Shown: piece by piece, positions 1-12,407 of the stretch
How positions within the stretch are numbered: the first letter of the stretch is position 1
Layout of the letters: the number at the start of each line of letters is the position of its first letter
NCBI RefSeq assembly: GCF_030272615.1
Contig: NC_081405.1
Location: 309,597,374 to 309,661,373, forward strand
DNA length: 64,000 bases
Source: Cryptomeria japonica
Taxonomy: Eukaryota > Streptophyta > Pinopsida > Cupressales > Cupressaceae
Reading direction: 5' to 3'
Position numbers and translations under genes: made by a program
The notes under the pieces: generated by a model
Database searches by the model: none
What the model saw: only the letters and a program-made list of their open reading frames with translations
What the model was told of the DNA's origin: nothing

Positions 1-3000
1 CCATTTAAACCATAACCTGTGAACAAAATCAAGGAAGACCTAATTAGTGTTCCAGATATCAAGGAAGTAATTCTAGATATCCCTGACAAAAGAGCAGTGA
101 AGTGATAGATGATCATCATTTTCCTCTGCTTCTTTGCAAAGGAAGAATCTATCAGTAAGAGGAAGATCTCTTTTGCAAAGACTGTCAATGGTAGAGATCT
201 TACCATACATAAACAGCCAGAAAAAAATATTAATTTTTGAAATCAAGAGCTTATTCTGATACCCACCTAGAAGGGGGGGAGGAAGTTTCTGGAGATGAAC
301 TTGTAAGCATTGGCAACCTTGAATTTCCCAGAAGAGGAGAAATTACAGAACACTTCATCCTCCACATGAGAGTGGGGGATGTGTATACAATTAAACCAAG
401 GTTGCATAGGTATCAAAGAATTATCCACAAAATTGAGATCTAACTAGGCTCCATCTCTAATATAATCAGCCACCCAAGAGCCATTTTTTCTAAGACATAA
501 TTCTTTGAAAGGAGAAGCCCAAACAAAATCCGATAGGGGGCCATCACGAGTCCACCAGTCATCCCAAAACCTGATTTTGGCATACTTCCCCAACACCCAT
601 CTACAACCATGTAAAATAACTTTGGAGGAGCCAAAGAAGTTGCTCCATAAATCAAAAACAACGTTGGGATGGTCATAAGATTCCATAGTGTTTTGGCTAT
701 CCAGAATATGGTATTTATGTTTGAAAATGTCAATCCATTCATTATTTTCTTTAAGACATCTCCACAATTTCTTGGCCATTAGGGCTTTATTGAAATCTCT
801 CATATTTCTAATGTCTAGTACCCCCATGGACTTGGGAAGGCAAACCTGATTCCAAGCCACAAGATGTAATCTATTCTTAGATTCAGTCCCTGTCCACAAA
901 TTGTTTTTTAAATTCTTTCCAGTTTATCAACAATTTTGGTGGGGATTTTGAATAAACTCATAGCATAAACCAAGAGGCTTTGTAGTGAAGCTTTGAGCAG
1001 CTGGATCTTACCAGCTTGTCTTAATAAAGTACCTTTCCACCCAACCAAATTATTCTAGAATCTATCAATAATCTTCACCCAGAAGGAGTCTAGGACGGGA
1101 CCTTGGCAGAGGGGAAGGCCTAAATAAGAGTCAGGCAGAATTCCAACTTCACACCCTATAATCAAGGCAATCTTCTTTTTCCTGTGCTCAGGGGTGTTAT
1201 AGAAAAAAATTGAGCTTTTAGCCAAGCTAATTTTTTGCCTAGTGCCTTGTTCATAAGTATTCGGAGTCTTTATAAAATTCTTAGCTTCTTTAACCAAACC
1301 TTCTCCCATCAACAAAGTATCATCCACAATTTTTGGTGAGAGCATGAGGAGGCTTGAGAGGAGGGTTGTAATCCCATAATATTGCCTTTTCTGACTTCCC
1401 TCTGGATAATTTTACTGAGAGATTCACTCATCAAAATGAAAAGGAGAGGAGATAGAGGATCCCCCTGTTTAATGCCCCTTGATGCGGAGAAGAAAGGCAA
1501 ATCCATTAATCAAGACTGAAAATTTGGGGGTGGACACACATTGTTCAATAATCTGGATGAAGTTATCTCCGAAGTTAAATGCCCTAAGGATTCAAAGAAG
1601 AAAACTCCAGTTGACTCTATCAAAAGCTTTCAACAAGTCCAATTTCAGAAAAAAGACAAGTTTTTTATTAATAGATAAGGAGTGAAAGTTCTCATGCACC
1701 ACAATAACGAAATACAGGATCTGTCTTCTAGGAACAAACCCATTTTGATGCTTTGAAATTAAAGAAGGGGTGAAATTCTTAAGCCTGAGCACCAGGATTT
1801 TGGTGAAAAATTTATATATAGAATTTCAAAGACTAATTGGTCTAAAATCTTGAAAAGAGAAAGCATCAGGTTTCTTGGGGATGAGGACAAGGAAGGTGGA
1901 ATTCAGGTCCTTCAGGAGAGAGTGGGATCCAAAAAATTCTTGAGCCGCAGTGAGCACATCAAAGAAAATAATCTGCCAAAATTTTTGAAAGAAAAATAGA
2001 GGGAAGCCATCAGGGCCAGGGACTTTGTTACCTTCAAAAGAGAAGACCGCATTGTGAACTTCATCAAGAGAAGGGATTCTGGTAAGCTCCAAGTTCATAT
2101 CCTGAGAGACAATGATCGGAATCTTTTGCAAGATCTCATTTTGGGCTAGAGGGTCAAGAGGATCATCCACCAAAAGGAGATTAGTGAAAAAATTGATGGC
2201 TTCCTGGCAAATATTTTTATTCTTATCAACCCATCTCTGGCTAACCTTAATTTTATTTATTCTATTAGCAGTTGTGTGCTTAAGGGTCATCATATGAAAG
2301 AACTTAGTGTTTTTGTGACCACTTTTAAGCCATAAAGCTCTGGATCTCTGCTTCCAAAATTCCTCCTCTTTGGAAATAATATCATGTAATTTAGTCAAAA
2401 TCTCAATTTCTTTAATCAAGACATCTTTATCAAACCTAAAAACTTGGGTATGCTTTTGAACCTCCTCAAGATCCAGTTTGAGCTTATCTTTAATATTGAA
2501 GATATTGCGAAAAGAGGACTTGTTCCAACATTGAATATTGGACTTGACATTGGATAGCTTCTTGGCTATACGAAACATGGTCATACCCTAGATATTAATA
2601 TTCCACCACTCCATAATTTTATCTTTGATGTCAGGGGCCATCAACCATATTTTCTCAAATCTGAAAGGGTACAACTTTCTTCTAGACAACAGAGTCACCG
2701 AAAGGCAAATAGGGAAGTGATCTGATCCAACATGTGGCAAGGCATTGAGTCTATAGGAAGCATTCTGAATCCAATTAGGAGAGACAAGGCCCCTATCCAG
2801 CTTAACCTAAATGAGATCCTCCCCACTGTGTCTGTTGGACAAGGTGAACTTAGCACCAATAAGATCTAGGTCCAAAAGGCTCAAAGAGTTGATAATGCCA
2901 GCCAAGTCTTGTCTACTATCAATAGAGATAGCCATACCCCCAGATTTCTCCAAATTTGAGAGTGGGGTGTTGAAATCACCCAGAAGAACCCATTTCTCAT

Positions 3001-3396
3001 TAGGGAAGAGCGATCTAGCATGAAAAATGGAAGACTAGAGATCTTTCCTATGAGATCTCCCATTAGGAGCATAGGTATTGAGAATAATCTAGGAGGATCC
3101 ATCTTTAAGATGAAATAATATAATAGAAATGTGATTAGGAGAAGAGATAACCACCTTACCACATAGTAGTCTCGGATTCCAAAGAGTGGCGATACCATCT
3201 GAAGCACCATTTGCATCCACACAATGAACACCACAATCTACAAAGTTCGCCAATTTAATTTTTTGCACTTTCTACCAGGCATTTCAGTTTCTTGGACAAG
3301 GCTAATATCTAGCTTATGATCTCTAACCAAATTGGATAGCAGGTCATGCTTGTGGGGGTGATTTAAACCCCTTATATTCCAGGAGATAACTTTCAT
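1..3396 (-). pseudogene. LINE ORF2: endonuclease, reverse transcriptase, zf-RVT, broken
   Basis: The start is the ATG at 3396, giving MKVISWNIRGLNHPHKH, the classic endonuclease beginning. LVQETEM (catalytic Glu), GDFNTPLSNLEKSGG and GSDHFPI are further endonuclease motifs. From 2584 a coiled linker leads into the RT: NKVPGPDGFP, then VLIPKKPDAFSFQDFRPISL, QNGFVPRRQILY, and the catalytic box as IVDDTLL near 1320 (normally FADDT). Downstream (1000-440) lies the thumb-like region, and the first 440 bases hold the RT zinc-binding tail. Many stops and frame changes occur, for example at 1826, 1510 and 1055. It would nick target DNA and prime reverse transcription; this copy cannot. Confidence 0.88.
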
Positions 3397-3440
3397 TTAG
3401 CATGAGAGGGGGATCCCATCCCCATTTCTGGTAATGTTCT

Positions 3441-4979
3441 TTAGTATTTGTCTACAATGGAAACCCAACTCTGCCTATCTCTACTAACCAGATTTGGTGG
3501 TCTCCCCACCCCCTTTGAATCCAACCCACAGTCCACTTTTTGTCTGTTTCTAGTTAAGACCCCCCCTAAGACTGGAGTATTTTGGCCAATAGGGGAGTTC
3601 CTTCTTCTTTTTTTGGGTTTGACCTCAATAAAAGGACCCGAGTCCTCTAGGGATGATTCCAGCATGAGAGAGGTCAGGGGTTTTAACTCAATAAAGTTAT
3701 ATATATCAACAACTAGTTGAATGGGAATATCTTGGACATATCCAATAGAATTTATAATAATCTCTTCTTCACAGGGGGCATCCACAATAGGGAATTCCCC
3801 AATATTATCCTCAAGGGGTGAGAGGTTCGGGTCAAGGACAACAGAAACTTTTGAAGAGAAGTCAGATCTAGGCAAAACCCCATCCCCCACAATTGGGGTA
3901 GGAATAGAGAGATTAATAGATCCATCCAAATCATTATTCAAATCTTTCAAAGGAGGCTTTGCGGGGAGGGCATCCGTCTTCTCTAAGAGCGGCATGTCAT
4001 TCCTCTTTCTCCATTCCTTCTTTGGCTTAGATGAACATTGTCTGGCCTAATGACCCACTTTTTAACAATGGAAACATGTGAAAGGGATAGATTCATACTC
4101 CACTTTTTGTACCCATCTGCCTAGCTTAGAGAAGACATCAATCTTGGAAGGAAGATTTGTAGACTACTTAACATTGACACACAATTTGGCATAAACTAGA
4201 CTTCTTTTAGCTACAGTCATTGGGTCAACTAAAATTAGCTCACCAAAACAAGCTTCAATACTTGCAAATATCTCTTCTCCCCAGAATTCCATGGGTAAAC
4301 CTGACAGTTTGACCCAAATAGGGGCTTCATTACATTCCCAATCTTTAGTATTTAAACCTAGTTCCCACTTTTTAAGGGCTAGTGAGGCTTTGCCTAGCAT
4401 CCAGGGACCTCTTGCCAAAACAGATCAAAGGTCTTCTTCACGAGTGAATGAAAAGGAGAAGAAGCCACCAATCATAGCAACAACATCAATTTGACCCTTA
4501 CCTTTCCATTTTCTATACACCCAAGATCTAACAGCTTCAATATTAGGGAATGGTCCAACAAATTTACCCACCAAGACTAAGTTCATGTGAGCCATATTTT
4601 GATCCACAATACAGTCTGGGATAGAGATGGAGAAAGCGCCAGAATCCCATTCAAATTTATGCAGTACCGGTGAAATGGCCTTACCCTTAAGCTTATTAGA
4701 AAATAAAGAAGCCAATTTCTTGTTGCATTCCATAGATGAAATCTTATTATTGGGGCCCTCAACACCACTAGGTTTGTCAGAGATGATAGATTTACCATTG
4801 GTAATATTTTGCATGGTACCACCATCCCATATATCATTTGAGGCCCCATCCAATGGATCAAGGACCGATTCGGTGGGGCCAATCATGGGGGAATCCCCTG
4901 GACTCCTAGCACCAGAGCCATTCAAATTCAAACCTGAACCTGCTCCCGCGTCAACTCCTGCTCCTAAAAAGTGTGCCAT
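3441..4979 (-). pseudogene. LINE ORF1 protein (DUF4283-like, zinc knuckle), broken
   Basis: The reading starts at the ATG at 4979 (MAHFLGAG...). An N-terminal variable part is followed by a DUF4283-like block: LVGKFVGPFPNIEAVRSW, then the stretch around GFFSFSF, and after a break at about 4420 it continues as ARGPWMLGKASLALKKWE and APIWVKLSGLPMEFW. A CCHC zinc knuckle follows at about 4090-4040 (CFHC, GH, C), interrupted by two stop codons. The C-terminal part (3995-3441) is hydrophilic with a basic KPKKRRR patch. This protein family binds LINE RNA in the ribonucleoprotein. At least four in-frame stops or shifts mean it is not functional. Family assignment is confident; fine limits are not. 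Confidence 0.85.
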
Positions 4980-5241
4980 TAAAAAAAAAAAATTGATGTT
5001 TATGTCAAATTTTAGGTATTTATGTCAAACAAGGAAAGATATTTATGTTAAAAATAGAAAGATCAGAGCTTAACAGGGATATCATTCATAGGGGGAGTTT
5101 GGTCTATTGTTTCAAAACTTCATTTTTATATCATTTTGGGGAGATTGTTGGATGTCTTCCTTTGGGGAAGACTTGTTTGGAATTTCTTGGCACTTGGATG
5201 TTTTGCATTCTAGTGTTGTCATCAATGCCAAAGCAGAAGAT
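4980..5241 (+). other. Tail of a copia-like internal region before an LTR
   Basis: No gene is seen here. The stretch has the look of the 3' end of a copia element: a GGGGGAG purine tract at about 5091-5097, GGGGAGATTGTTGG at about 5139, and then AGAAGATTGTTGG, where the last TG opens the LTR fragment that follows. The left limit is set by the LINE. Confidence 0.4.
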
Positions 5242-5600
5242 TGTTGGAAATTTGGATGAATTGATTATGTTTTGCAGATGTTTGTCATTGATGTCAACAC
5301 TAGCTATTTCACTATCTACCGGGTTCCGTTAGAATGGTTGGATTATGATGTTGATCTGGAGATCTTCTTTGGTATGCTCTGGTTTGTGGAATAGGTTTGG
5401 ATTGGTTATTCATGTTTTCTCAATGCGTATCACATTCAGTTGGTTTGGGATTCGATGATCCATAATCTATCATTTGCTCTAGTAAGCCTTTTGGTTATCG
5501 GTAAGGGTTTTACTGGCAAAGGTTTGTTGAAGATATTTTGATGAATCTGATAAGTGGTGTTGGTGTGGCTTCTAGAAGGTTATCAGGATGCTGATGGATC
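5242..5600 (+). mobile_element. Copia-type LTR fragment related to the LTR of element C
   Basis: The stretch begins TGTTGGAAATTTGGATGAAT and carries TGTCATTGATGTCAACACTAG. It runs parallel to the LTR start of element C at 16056 (TGTTAGCAATTTGATGGAAT ... TCAGTGATGTCAACACTAG). Similarity continues through TAGTAAGCC, GTAAGGGTTT and AAGTGGTGTTGGTG to GGATGCTGATGG at about 5595, then stops. It is a truncated LTR from the same family, older than or different from C. Bases 5601-5769 show nothing recognisable. Confidence 0.7.
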
Positions 5601-5769
5601 CCAACAACTCTAACTGCTAGTAGGTCCACTCCCAAAACATTAAAAGGATGCCCTTTATTACAACATAAGAAAGAGAATAGGGAGTTACACTCCTAATAAG
5701 AAACAGTCAATTCATTTCAACTACAAAGGAAATCTAGCATAACTATCCCTACTAGATATATTCTCCTAT

Positions 5770-6544
5770 TGTAGACACCTAAAATTATCCTCTTTAATTA
5801 AATAAATATTTTATTTATTTAATTACTTTATCCTAAGTCTTCTATTAATTAAATAAATATTTATTTATTTAATTAATTCATTTAGCCTCTTCTAGCCCTT
5901 TTCTAATTTAAATTAATACTTTTATTTACTTCAATTATCCTTTTCTTAAATTAAATAAATATATATTTTTATTTAAATGGTCCCCATTTTTCTATTAATT
6001 AAATAAATCTTTAGTTATTTAACTAATTTATTAGTTTTTTCCTTCTATGACACATGTCACTTATCTCTTAATCCTCTCCTACCTACCCCCTTTATTATTT
6101 TATTACTTCTTCTACCTACCCTTTAATCCTAGCTGACCATTTATTTCTTTCACCTTAATCTTATCCCTCCATTTCCTAAAGTGTCTTCGATATAAGAGGA
6201 TACTTCCTTCTTTATCAACCCTAATCAGCTAATCAATCTTATGCAATCAAGCCTTCAAGCGATCAAGCGACACCACAACCACAATCAATTCTTTGTTGAG
6301 CTATTGTACACATATAAAATCAAAGAGTAACTATACATCAAACAAGATGGATGGAGATATGAGACAATGGAGATTGAAACCCTACTTGACATGTGAATAG
6401 TAATATTGTTTTATTTTGTTGATTTACATGATCTTAGGTATCTCTATTGGTATTGTTGAATGTTTCATTGTAGGACTTAGATTGTTTGTGGTTGAATCTT
6501 TGAGGTCTTACAATAGTTTTCATCATCATTTTTCACTATATACA
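5770..6544 (+). repeat. 5' LTR of gypsy element E
   Basis: It begins TGTAGACACCTAAAATTATCC and ends TATATACA, so it has the TG...CA ends of an LTR. It is rich in ATTAAATAAATA words near the start (5795-6010). A TATA-like CGATATAAGAGG lies near 6189, a plausible promoter. The PBS follows three bases after the end. The 3' LTR is missing, so the ends rest on the TG/CA rule and the PBS. Confidence 0.72.
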
Positions 6545-6547
6545 TTT

Positions 6548-6565
6548 TGGCATGCCTGGTGGGAC
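6548..6565 (+). promoter_or_regulatory. Primer-binding site of element E
   Basis: TGGCATGCCTGGTGGGAC lies three bases after the LTR end. TGGC complements the GCCA 3' end of a tRNA, and the rest has the GC-rich form usual for gypsy PBS sites. I cannot name the tRNA from memory. Confidence 0.6.
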
Positions 6566-8976
6566 CCTTGTCCCTTTTATTTCTAACATTTTATTTGCAA
6601 ATCTAGCTTTTTGGTGAAGTTGAAGGTTGGATTTGCAACATTTTTTATTTATTCGACATCTGCGACTAATTAATCTGTGTTTGCCTTTTGATTTCATGTC
6701 TATGATCTCTGTTTTCATGTTTGTGTTTCTTCATTGGTTTTGCAGGTCTTAGATCCCAAAATTGTGTCTATGTATTATTTTATCATGTCTCTGACCAGAA
6801 ATCATGTTTGGGCTAGATATTTTTGTGTCTTTGCATTATCTATTTGTTGTAGGTGCAATTTTTTTTGGAAATTGCGTCCTTGACTCATAATACTGCATTT
6901 CTTCCTACAAAGTGCATTTATTCCTTGTTTTTGTGTTTGTGTTTAGATTTTGTTTTGTAAGTTCTAGATCTCTGAAATTGCATCCCCATATCACATTTTT
7001 GCGTATGTATTCAGAATTCACAGTTGCGTTCGATATAATCATGTTTTTGGTTTTAGTTTTGAGTACCTTTTTCATTTTAGGGTTTTCCGATTTGGATTTG
7101 GCCTAACCCCTTGTATTGAACTAACCAAGTGGCGTAGCTGTTTTGAAAAAAAGAAATCAAATATTATATTGCTGAAGGTCCCCCTTTCACATTTGGCTTT
7201 GGATTTCTAAAATTTACCTAGCTAGTGTGCTTGTAGGTGGGGGTAATTTATGAAAATTACTAATTATTTGTTTCAAGGGTAATCTAGGTGTGTGTCTTTG
7301 GATTTTTAGTCTAATTAGGGTTGCATCTCCTTTTTTCATTTGGAGTTAAAGAACTTGTTTGGAGTGTTTGGTGCACTTTGCACATTTTATGTTTATAACC
7401 CTAGAGTTGATAACAAAAGTATCCTCTCCACTCACCTTCTATTGGACCTTGGGTGTAAGAAAAATTATTATCATCTTTTATTTAGGTAGGAGGGTCTGTC
7501 TCTTGGGTAGCCCATAAGGCCAAGTGAGAGAGAATGACCCAATAGATACCTCTTCTTCTAGCTATATAAATTAATACATTAGGCAAAAGCTGCAACAAAT
7601 TGGTGACATGTATCTAAACCGATGGTTCTCCCTAGTATCCATAGTTGTGTTAGATGCATTAAAAAAACTCTTTGGGGATTGGAAGTCATCATTGCATGGC
7701 TAGACACTAAGGACCATAGAAGTTCCCTCACTAAACACCTATTGTTGTAGAGGCCAAAAGTCCTTACATTTGATGGTTTGAGGAGTGTGAATTGTACCTC
7801 GTAGATACCCACCATGTACCCTTTCATGTTGAGAAAGAAATCCTTCATTTGATCTTTGATCTTTTGAGGTAAGAGAATCTGGTATGCTCGAGAAGAGAGT
7901 GTTGTGGTGGGGGAGCCATTGCTACTGGAATCTCTAGCTATCTACTTGTTTGAGGTTTTTCTATGTCATGGGCGACCCATTGAATGGTTTCTCTTTCCAG
8001 CCTAGGTTGTGCATGTTTTCAAGTGTATTCAATTTGTGCTATACTAGTGAAAATATTTTGAACATACACAATTGTTTTTTGTAAAAACACACCTATAGAC
8101 ATTATGTCTTCATTGTTTTGTGTGTTTTATTTTCACAAAAATATTCAACATTAATATTTGGTCACATTCAACAAATTCACATTTGGATAGAATCAGAAAT
8201 TTTATTAGAAACTACATCTATGAAAATTTAAACCGCATTTGGATTCAGAAATCACATTTGCATAGTGAAAAAACATGTTTGTGGAATTAGCATTGTCAGT
8301 GCAACAAATTAAAACTACGTCATTGAAATTGCGTTTGGGTTGGGCAACTGCATCTGCACAGGAAAAAAATGCATTTTTTCCAGAAAGCAAAATATTGTTA
8401 GAGAAATAGTTAAAACTATGTTCATGTCACCTAAAACTACATCTTTGATCAGAAATCACGTCTATGCAGAATACTTCCACACCTGCATTCCTAGATAAAT
8501 TTTGCAGAAATTGGAAAAGATAAAATGAGCTTAAGTTTTGAGATTTAAAGAGCTTCTAAGGCATTTTCATAAGGCTTCATAATTTTTCAGTCAACCAACC
8601 TTGGACATACATTTGTTCATCATTTTCCTTCATTTCCAATCCCTCATATACATTTTCCAAACTAGAGTCAAAAGTTTCCTTTGTTGTCCTCATCTTATCT
8701 TGTAAACTTGTTACAACATAGAAATAAGTGGTTCCCGTATTATATCTATCATCTTAGGGTCCAATTTAGTCCTCTTTAGTCAAGGTCAACTTACCTCATC
8801 AAGAGATCTATCATCTATTTGGAAGACACACCTTGCTTTAGATCACACCTATCTTGGGCTTACATTTTTTTGGACATTGCAAAAAAACTCTAGATTCTTT
8901 CCATTTCGTATTCTTTCTTGATCTTTCATAATCTTCACATTTTCTTTTATTCCTCATTTTAGCCAAATTAAAGTTC
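6566..8976 (+). other. Non-coding leader of element E with degenerate word repeats
   Basis: No ORF of note occurs between the PBS and gag. Two parts (about 6610-7060 and 8160-8490) are built from drifting copies of a phrase like AGAAATCACGTCTATGCA / AAATTGCGTTT / CTGCATCTG, giving many GCGT, GCAT and TGTCT words in irregular spacing. The middle part (7100-8100) shows nothing I recognise. Confidence 0.5.
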
Positions 8977-11008
8977 ATGGTTGAAAATTGTTCCCAAAGG
9001 TCTAAAAGAGAAGCCAAAGAAGCTCTAAAATCTCTCAACATGAGTACTTATGAGTTTCATGGAGATGAATGTTATAACCCATTTGATAACCATAGTAATA
9101 TACCAAACAATCATAGTGAGAACAACAATGATAATGATAATGCATCTATCACTTTCGCAGATGTTGAAGAAACTATCATGGAACCTAGATTCAATAGAAT
9201 GATTGAGGGAATCATGAGAAGAGATAGACAATTCTTCTTTCAAGTCATGGCACAATGTGGGATGAAGTTGCCTCATGATTTTTATGTGTCACAAATTATA
9301 GAGGACCCTAATCAAGGAAATTACACATGCAAACCCTAGAGGACATAATGGTGGTAATAGGAGAGAGCATTTTGTGTTTGAGTCACCCTCATCATTATTC
9401 CAAAAACCAAAAGTTCCCAATACCTATGCTAATGCTAATTTTACTAGGAACTCTCATGAATAACACCAGCATTGTCCTTTCCCATGGAGAATAAATGATA
9501 ATACACATGACCGAGATAATACCCAAGATCATACAAATTTATACAATTACACTAAAAAAAATATTCAAAATCATGACACGATGAGACGTTGTATCAAATT
9601 TGGTGGCAATATCCAAGATCATTCTTATGATATATCCCATTTTAATGGTCATGCCATATATCAATCTAGACCTACTTCTCCTCATTAAAATACCACACCA
9701 AGTGGTCCACATGCAATCTATAACTATGTCCCTCCTCCATATGAACATATTTTTTTATAAAACCATCCATACATGCATTATATCCCTCCTCCTCCACTCG
9801 ATGGCTCAGGCATGTGACTAGCCTAAAGAGAAAAGACACCACCCAAGAATGACTTGCAACAACAAATCAAGGATTTGCAAAAGAAAATGGCGGACATGAA
9901 TACACCATAGCAATAGTATACAATAAAAGACATATGTAATTACCCATTTGACAAAAGTATTCCAATGCCTCCATTTCCTACACATTTTTGTGACACCAAA
10001 TTTTGGCAAATATAAAGGCAAATGTGATCCTAAGGAACACATAGGATAATTTTTCATAGCTTTCATTGAGGTAACAGGAGAAGAAACTTGCTTGATGACA
10101 TTGTTCCCAAATAGCTTAGGTGGACAAGCTATGGAATGGTTCTCAAAACTTCCACGTAGAACTAAATCATGGAGTGATCTAGAAGAAGGTTTCATACACA
10201 CTTCTCATACAACATTGTAACATATGTATAAGTGACTGCCTTGTGCAATACTAAGTAGAAAAATTGGGAGTCTTTCTCTTCATTTTTACAATGATGGAGA
10301 GGTCTTGCTATTTGATGATCTTGTAATATCCCACAAAAACAAATGGTAGGAATTTTCACTCAAAAAATCAACAAGGATATTGGATACGAGCTAAGAAAAG
10401 GTTGCTTTTCTATCTTCAACTATTTCATTGAGAAAGGAATGGCAATAGAGAGAGTCCTCATCGAACAAGATGTCATAAAAGTATTCAAAGAAAACAAAGA
10501 GGAATCAAATGGAAAATAAAAACCCCACATTTGGAACAAGAATAAGAACACAGTCAATGATGGGGTAGTAGATGCAAATATTATGAAACCTAAGATAACT
10601 TTCCCTGGTGCAAGCTCATCCAACATAAATGGTCAAGTGAACAATCAAAGGCAATCAAAACCCCAAAGAAAATACACTTTGTTGGGAGAGTCAATTGAGA
10701 CAACATTAGAGAAATTGGTTGCAAACAAGCTCATAACACTACCTGATAATCCACCTTATGAACCAAAAGTAAAACTTGCATGGTGGAATGATGACAAGCA
10801 TTGTGAGCATCACAAGAGAAAAGGACACAAAATTGGCAATTGTCACAGATTGAAGGATGTTATACAAGATCTTATTGACAAGAGAAACATAGAAGTTGAT
10901 GGTCATACCTCCAATAAGGAACATGTGATGTTTAAGGAGCCATTCCCTAAACATGATAAAGAAAAGTCCAATATAGATAATCAATCCAATTATATAGATG
11001 TCCTATGA
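8977..11008 (+). pseudogene. gag of element E, broken
   Basis: The first open piece begins MVENCSQRSKREAKEALKSL at 8977 and ends at 9339. After stops, the capsid-like core is readable at about 9960-10200: DPKEHIG, VTGEETCLMTLFPNSLGG, QAMEWFSKLPRRTKSW, as in retrotransposon gag domains. A last open piece (10583-11008) contains TLEKLVANKLITLP and a nucleic-acid-binding knuckle CEHHKRKGHKIGNCHRL, the CxxH-GH-C form typical of Tat gag proteins. It would form the virus-like particle. Frame changes and stops between the pieces make it non-functional. Confidence 0.8.
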
Positions 11009-11489
11009 TTATGACTCGACCATTAACCATATTGTAGTGGACAATTTTGTTTCTACCATTATCATAAAGGGCAAAACTCCTGAAGGTTCTACCCAAAGGA
11101 GTAAAGTGGTTTTAAAAGGCATTGGACCATCTTCCTCATCCTCTAAAGATGAAACCTCTAAATTTAATGTCACAACCCATTGAGGTAAATTCACTTTGGA
11201 AGGCACACCACCCAAGACCACAACCTTATCATCTACCCAAAATGAGTATGACCTTGCAGATCAGTTAGGGAAGAAATCCACACTCATTTCTATCCTTGAA
11301 CTCTCGCATATATCCCCTTTACATAAGGCCATTCTTGACAAAGCATTGAGAGAAAATTCTATACCACTAATCTGAATGTGGACTAGTTTCAAGCCATGGT
11401 GGGATACCCTTCCAGTTTGTATTGCCTTACGTTTACCAAAGTTGATGACGTATCCCTATGCAAACCACACAATGAACCTCTCTATATCA

Positions 11490-11880
11490 AAGCCTTTCTC
11501 CATAAAAATTGTATAAAATGAGTCTTGATAGATGGAGGAGAAGGTTTGAACATTTCTACATTAAATATTATTAAACAATTGGGATATTTTAAACAAACTG
11601 TGAATTCAAAAAACAAGATTACCATTAAATCATATGACAATGAAGAATGTTCATCCAAGGGAACAATCACCTTACCTCTGAGTATTGGACCTATCATGAG
11701 GGATGTGTTTTGTCAAGCCCTCAATTTAGATTTCACATAAAACATACTTTTGAGATGTCCATGGATTCATTAGATGAGGGTAGTACTATCAACATATCAT
11801 TAATGCATCAAATTCTCTTACAATGGAGTTGAAGTAACTATAAATGGTGATACAATTGTGTCCACGTATTGTAATAGCCT
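11490..11880 (+). pseudogene. Aspartic protease region of element E, broken
   Basis: VLIDGGEGLNISTLNIIKQL (about 11523-11580) corresponds to the D-[ST]-G-A active-site stretch of retroviral-type proteases, here DGGEG. A SKGTITLPLSIGPI strand follows, then (after a stop) NILLRCPWIH and IKFSYNGVEVTING, the conserved C-terminal flank of Tat proteases. The enzyme would cut Gag-Pol in the particle. The active-site Asp is kept but stops follow. Confidence 0.72.
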
Positions 11881-12158
11881 ATGACAAGAATCAGAAATAA
11901 TAATTCCAATCATTAGAGAATCAGATCCATCATCAACATATGTGGATCTGGAATGACAAAAACCTTCTACATCAAAAAGGGTGAGCTTAAAGGAAAATAC
12001 AAGGACAAAGGAATGGGAGAATATACATTGAATCAAACCATGTATTTAATACAAATAGTGAATTATCCTAAAGATTATGGATGACCACATCCGTCTAAAA
12101 AGGTATCCACCATTAAACCATACAATGGGATCCCTCTATATTCTTTAGATGGGGTGAA

Positions 12159-12407
12159 ATGGAAGAAGAAGATATCCACATAATTATCTATAAAGAAACT
12201 AAAGAGGAATCTACACAAGATCACATCAAAATACCTTGTGAAAAGTATGGCAAAGGATTTAAGTTTTTGCAAAATTTTGGATATGATGGTAAAGGTCCTC
12301 TTGGGTTACAAAAGAAGGGAAGAATTGAACCATTGCAACCAGAGTTAACATTCAAAAATTATCCCTCTAAAGGACTTGGCTTCATACCCCTTAGATTTGG
12401 CACATAA
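12159..12407 (+). pseudogene. G-patch-like segment in pol of element E
   Basis: The open piece holds LQNFGYDGKGPLGLQKKGR, a glycine-spaced G-patch-like motif (GYDGKGPLG...G), then a second GLGF at the end. It lies between protease and RT. G-patch motifs usually bind RNA or RNA helicases; I recall them in some retroelement polyproteins, but the role here is inference. A further acidic open piece (12720-12926) links it to RT and has no recognised domain. Confidence 0.6.

Larger units (their letters stand above)
1..4979 (-). mobile_element. L1-type LINE, degenerate, 3' end outside window
   Basis: A non-LTR retrotransposon lies on the minus strand with the usual plant L1 order: ORF1 (3441-4979), a 44-base gap, then ORF2 (3396 to beyond base 1). 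ORF2 shows an apurinic-endonuclease start, an RT with a recognisable FADD-like box, and a downstream region that looks like the zinc-binding RT tail. Stops and frameshifts break both ORFs, so this is a dead copy. Its poly-A tail and target-site duplication would lie left of the window. Seen: motifs and order. Known: plant L1 organisation. Bases 4980-4993 carry a short A-run just upstream of ORF1. Confidence 0.9.

Noticed and set aside
3448-5073. Plus-strand ORFs of 67 to 148 codons across the LINE ORF1 region
   Set aside because: Antisense shadows of ORF1, whose minus-strand reading has clear DUF4283-like and zinc-knuckle motifs.
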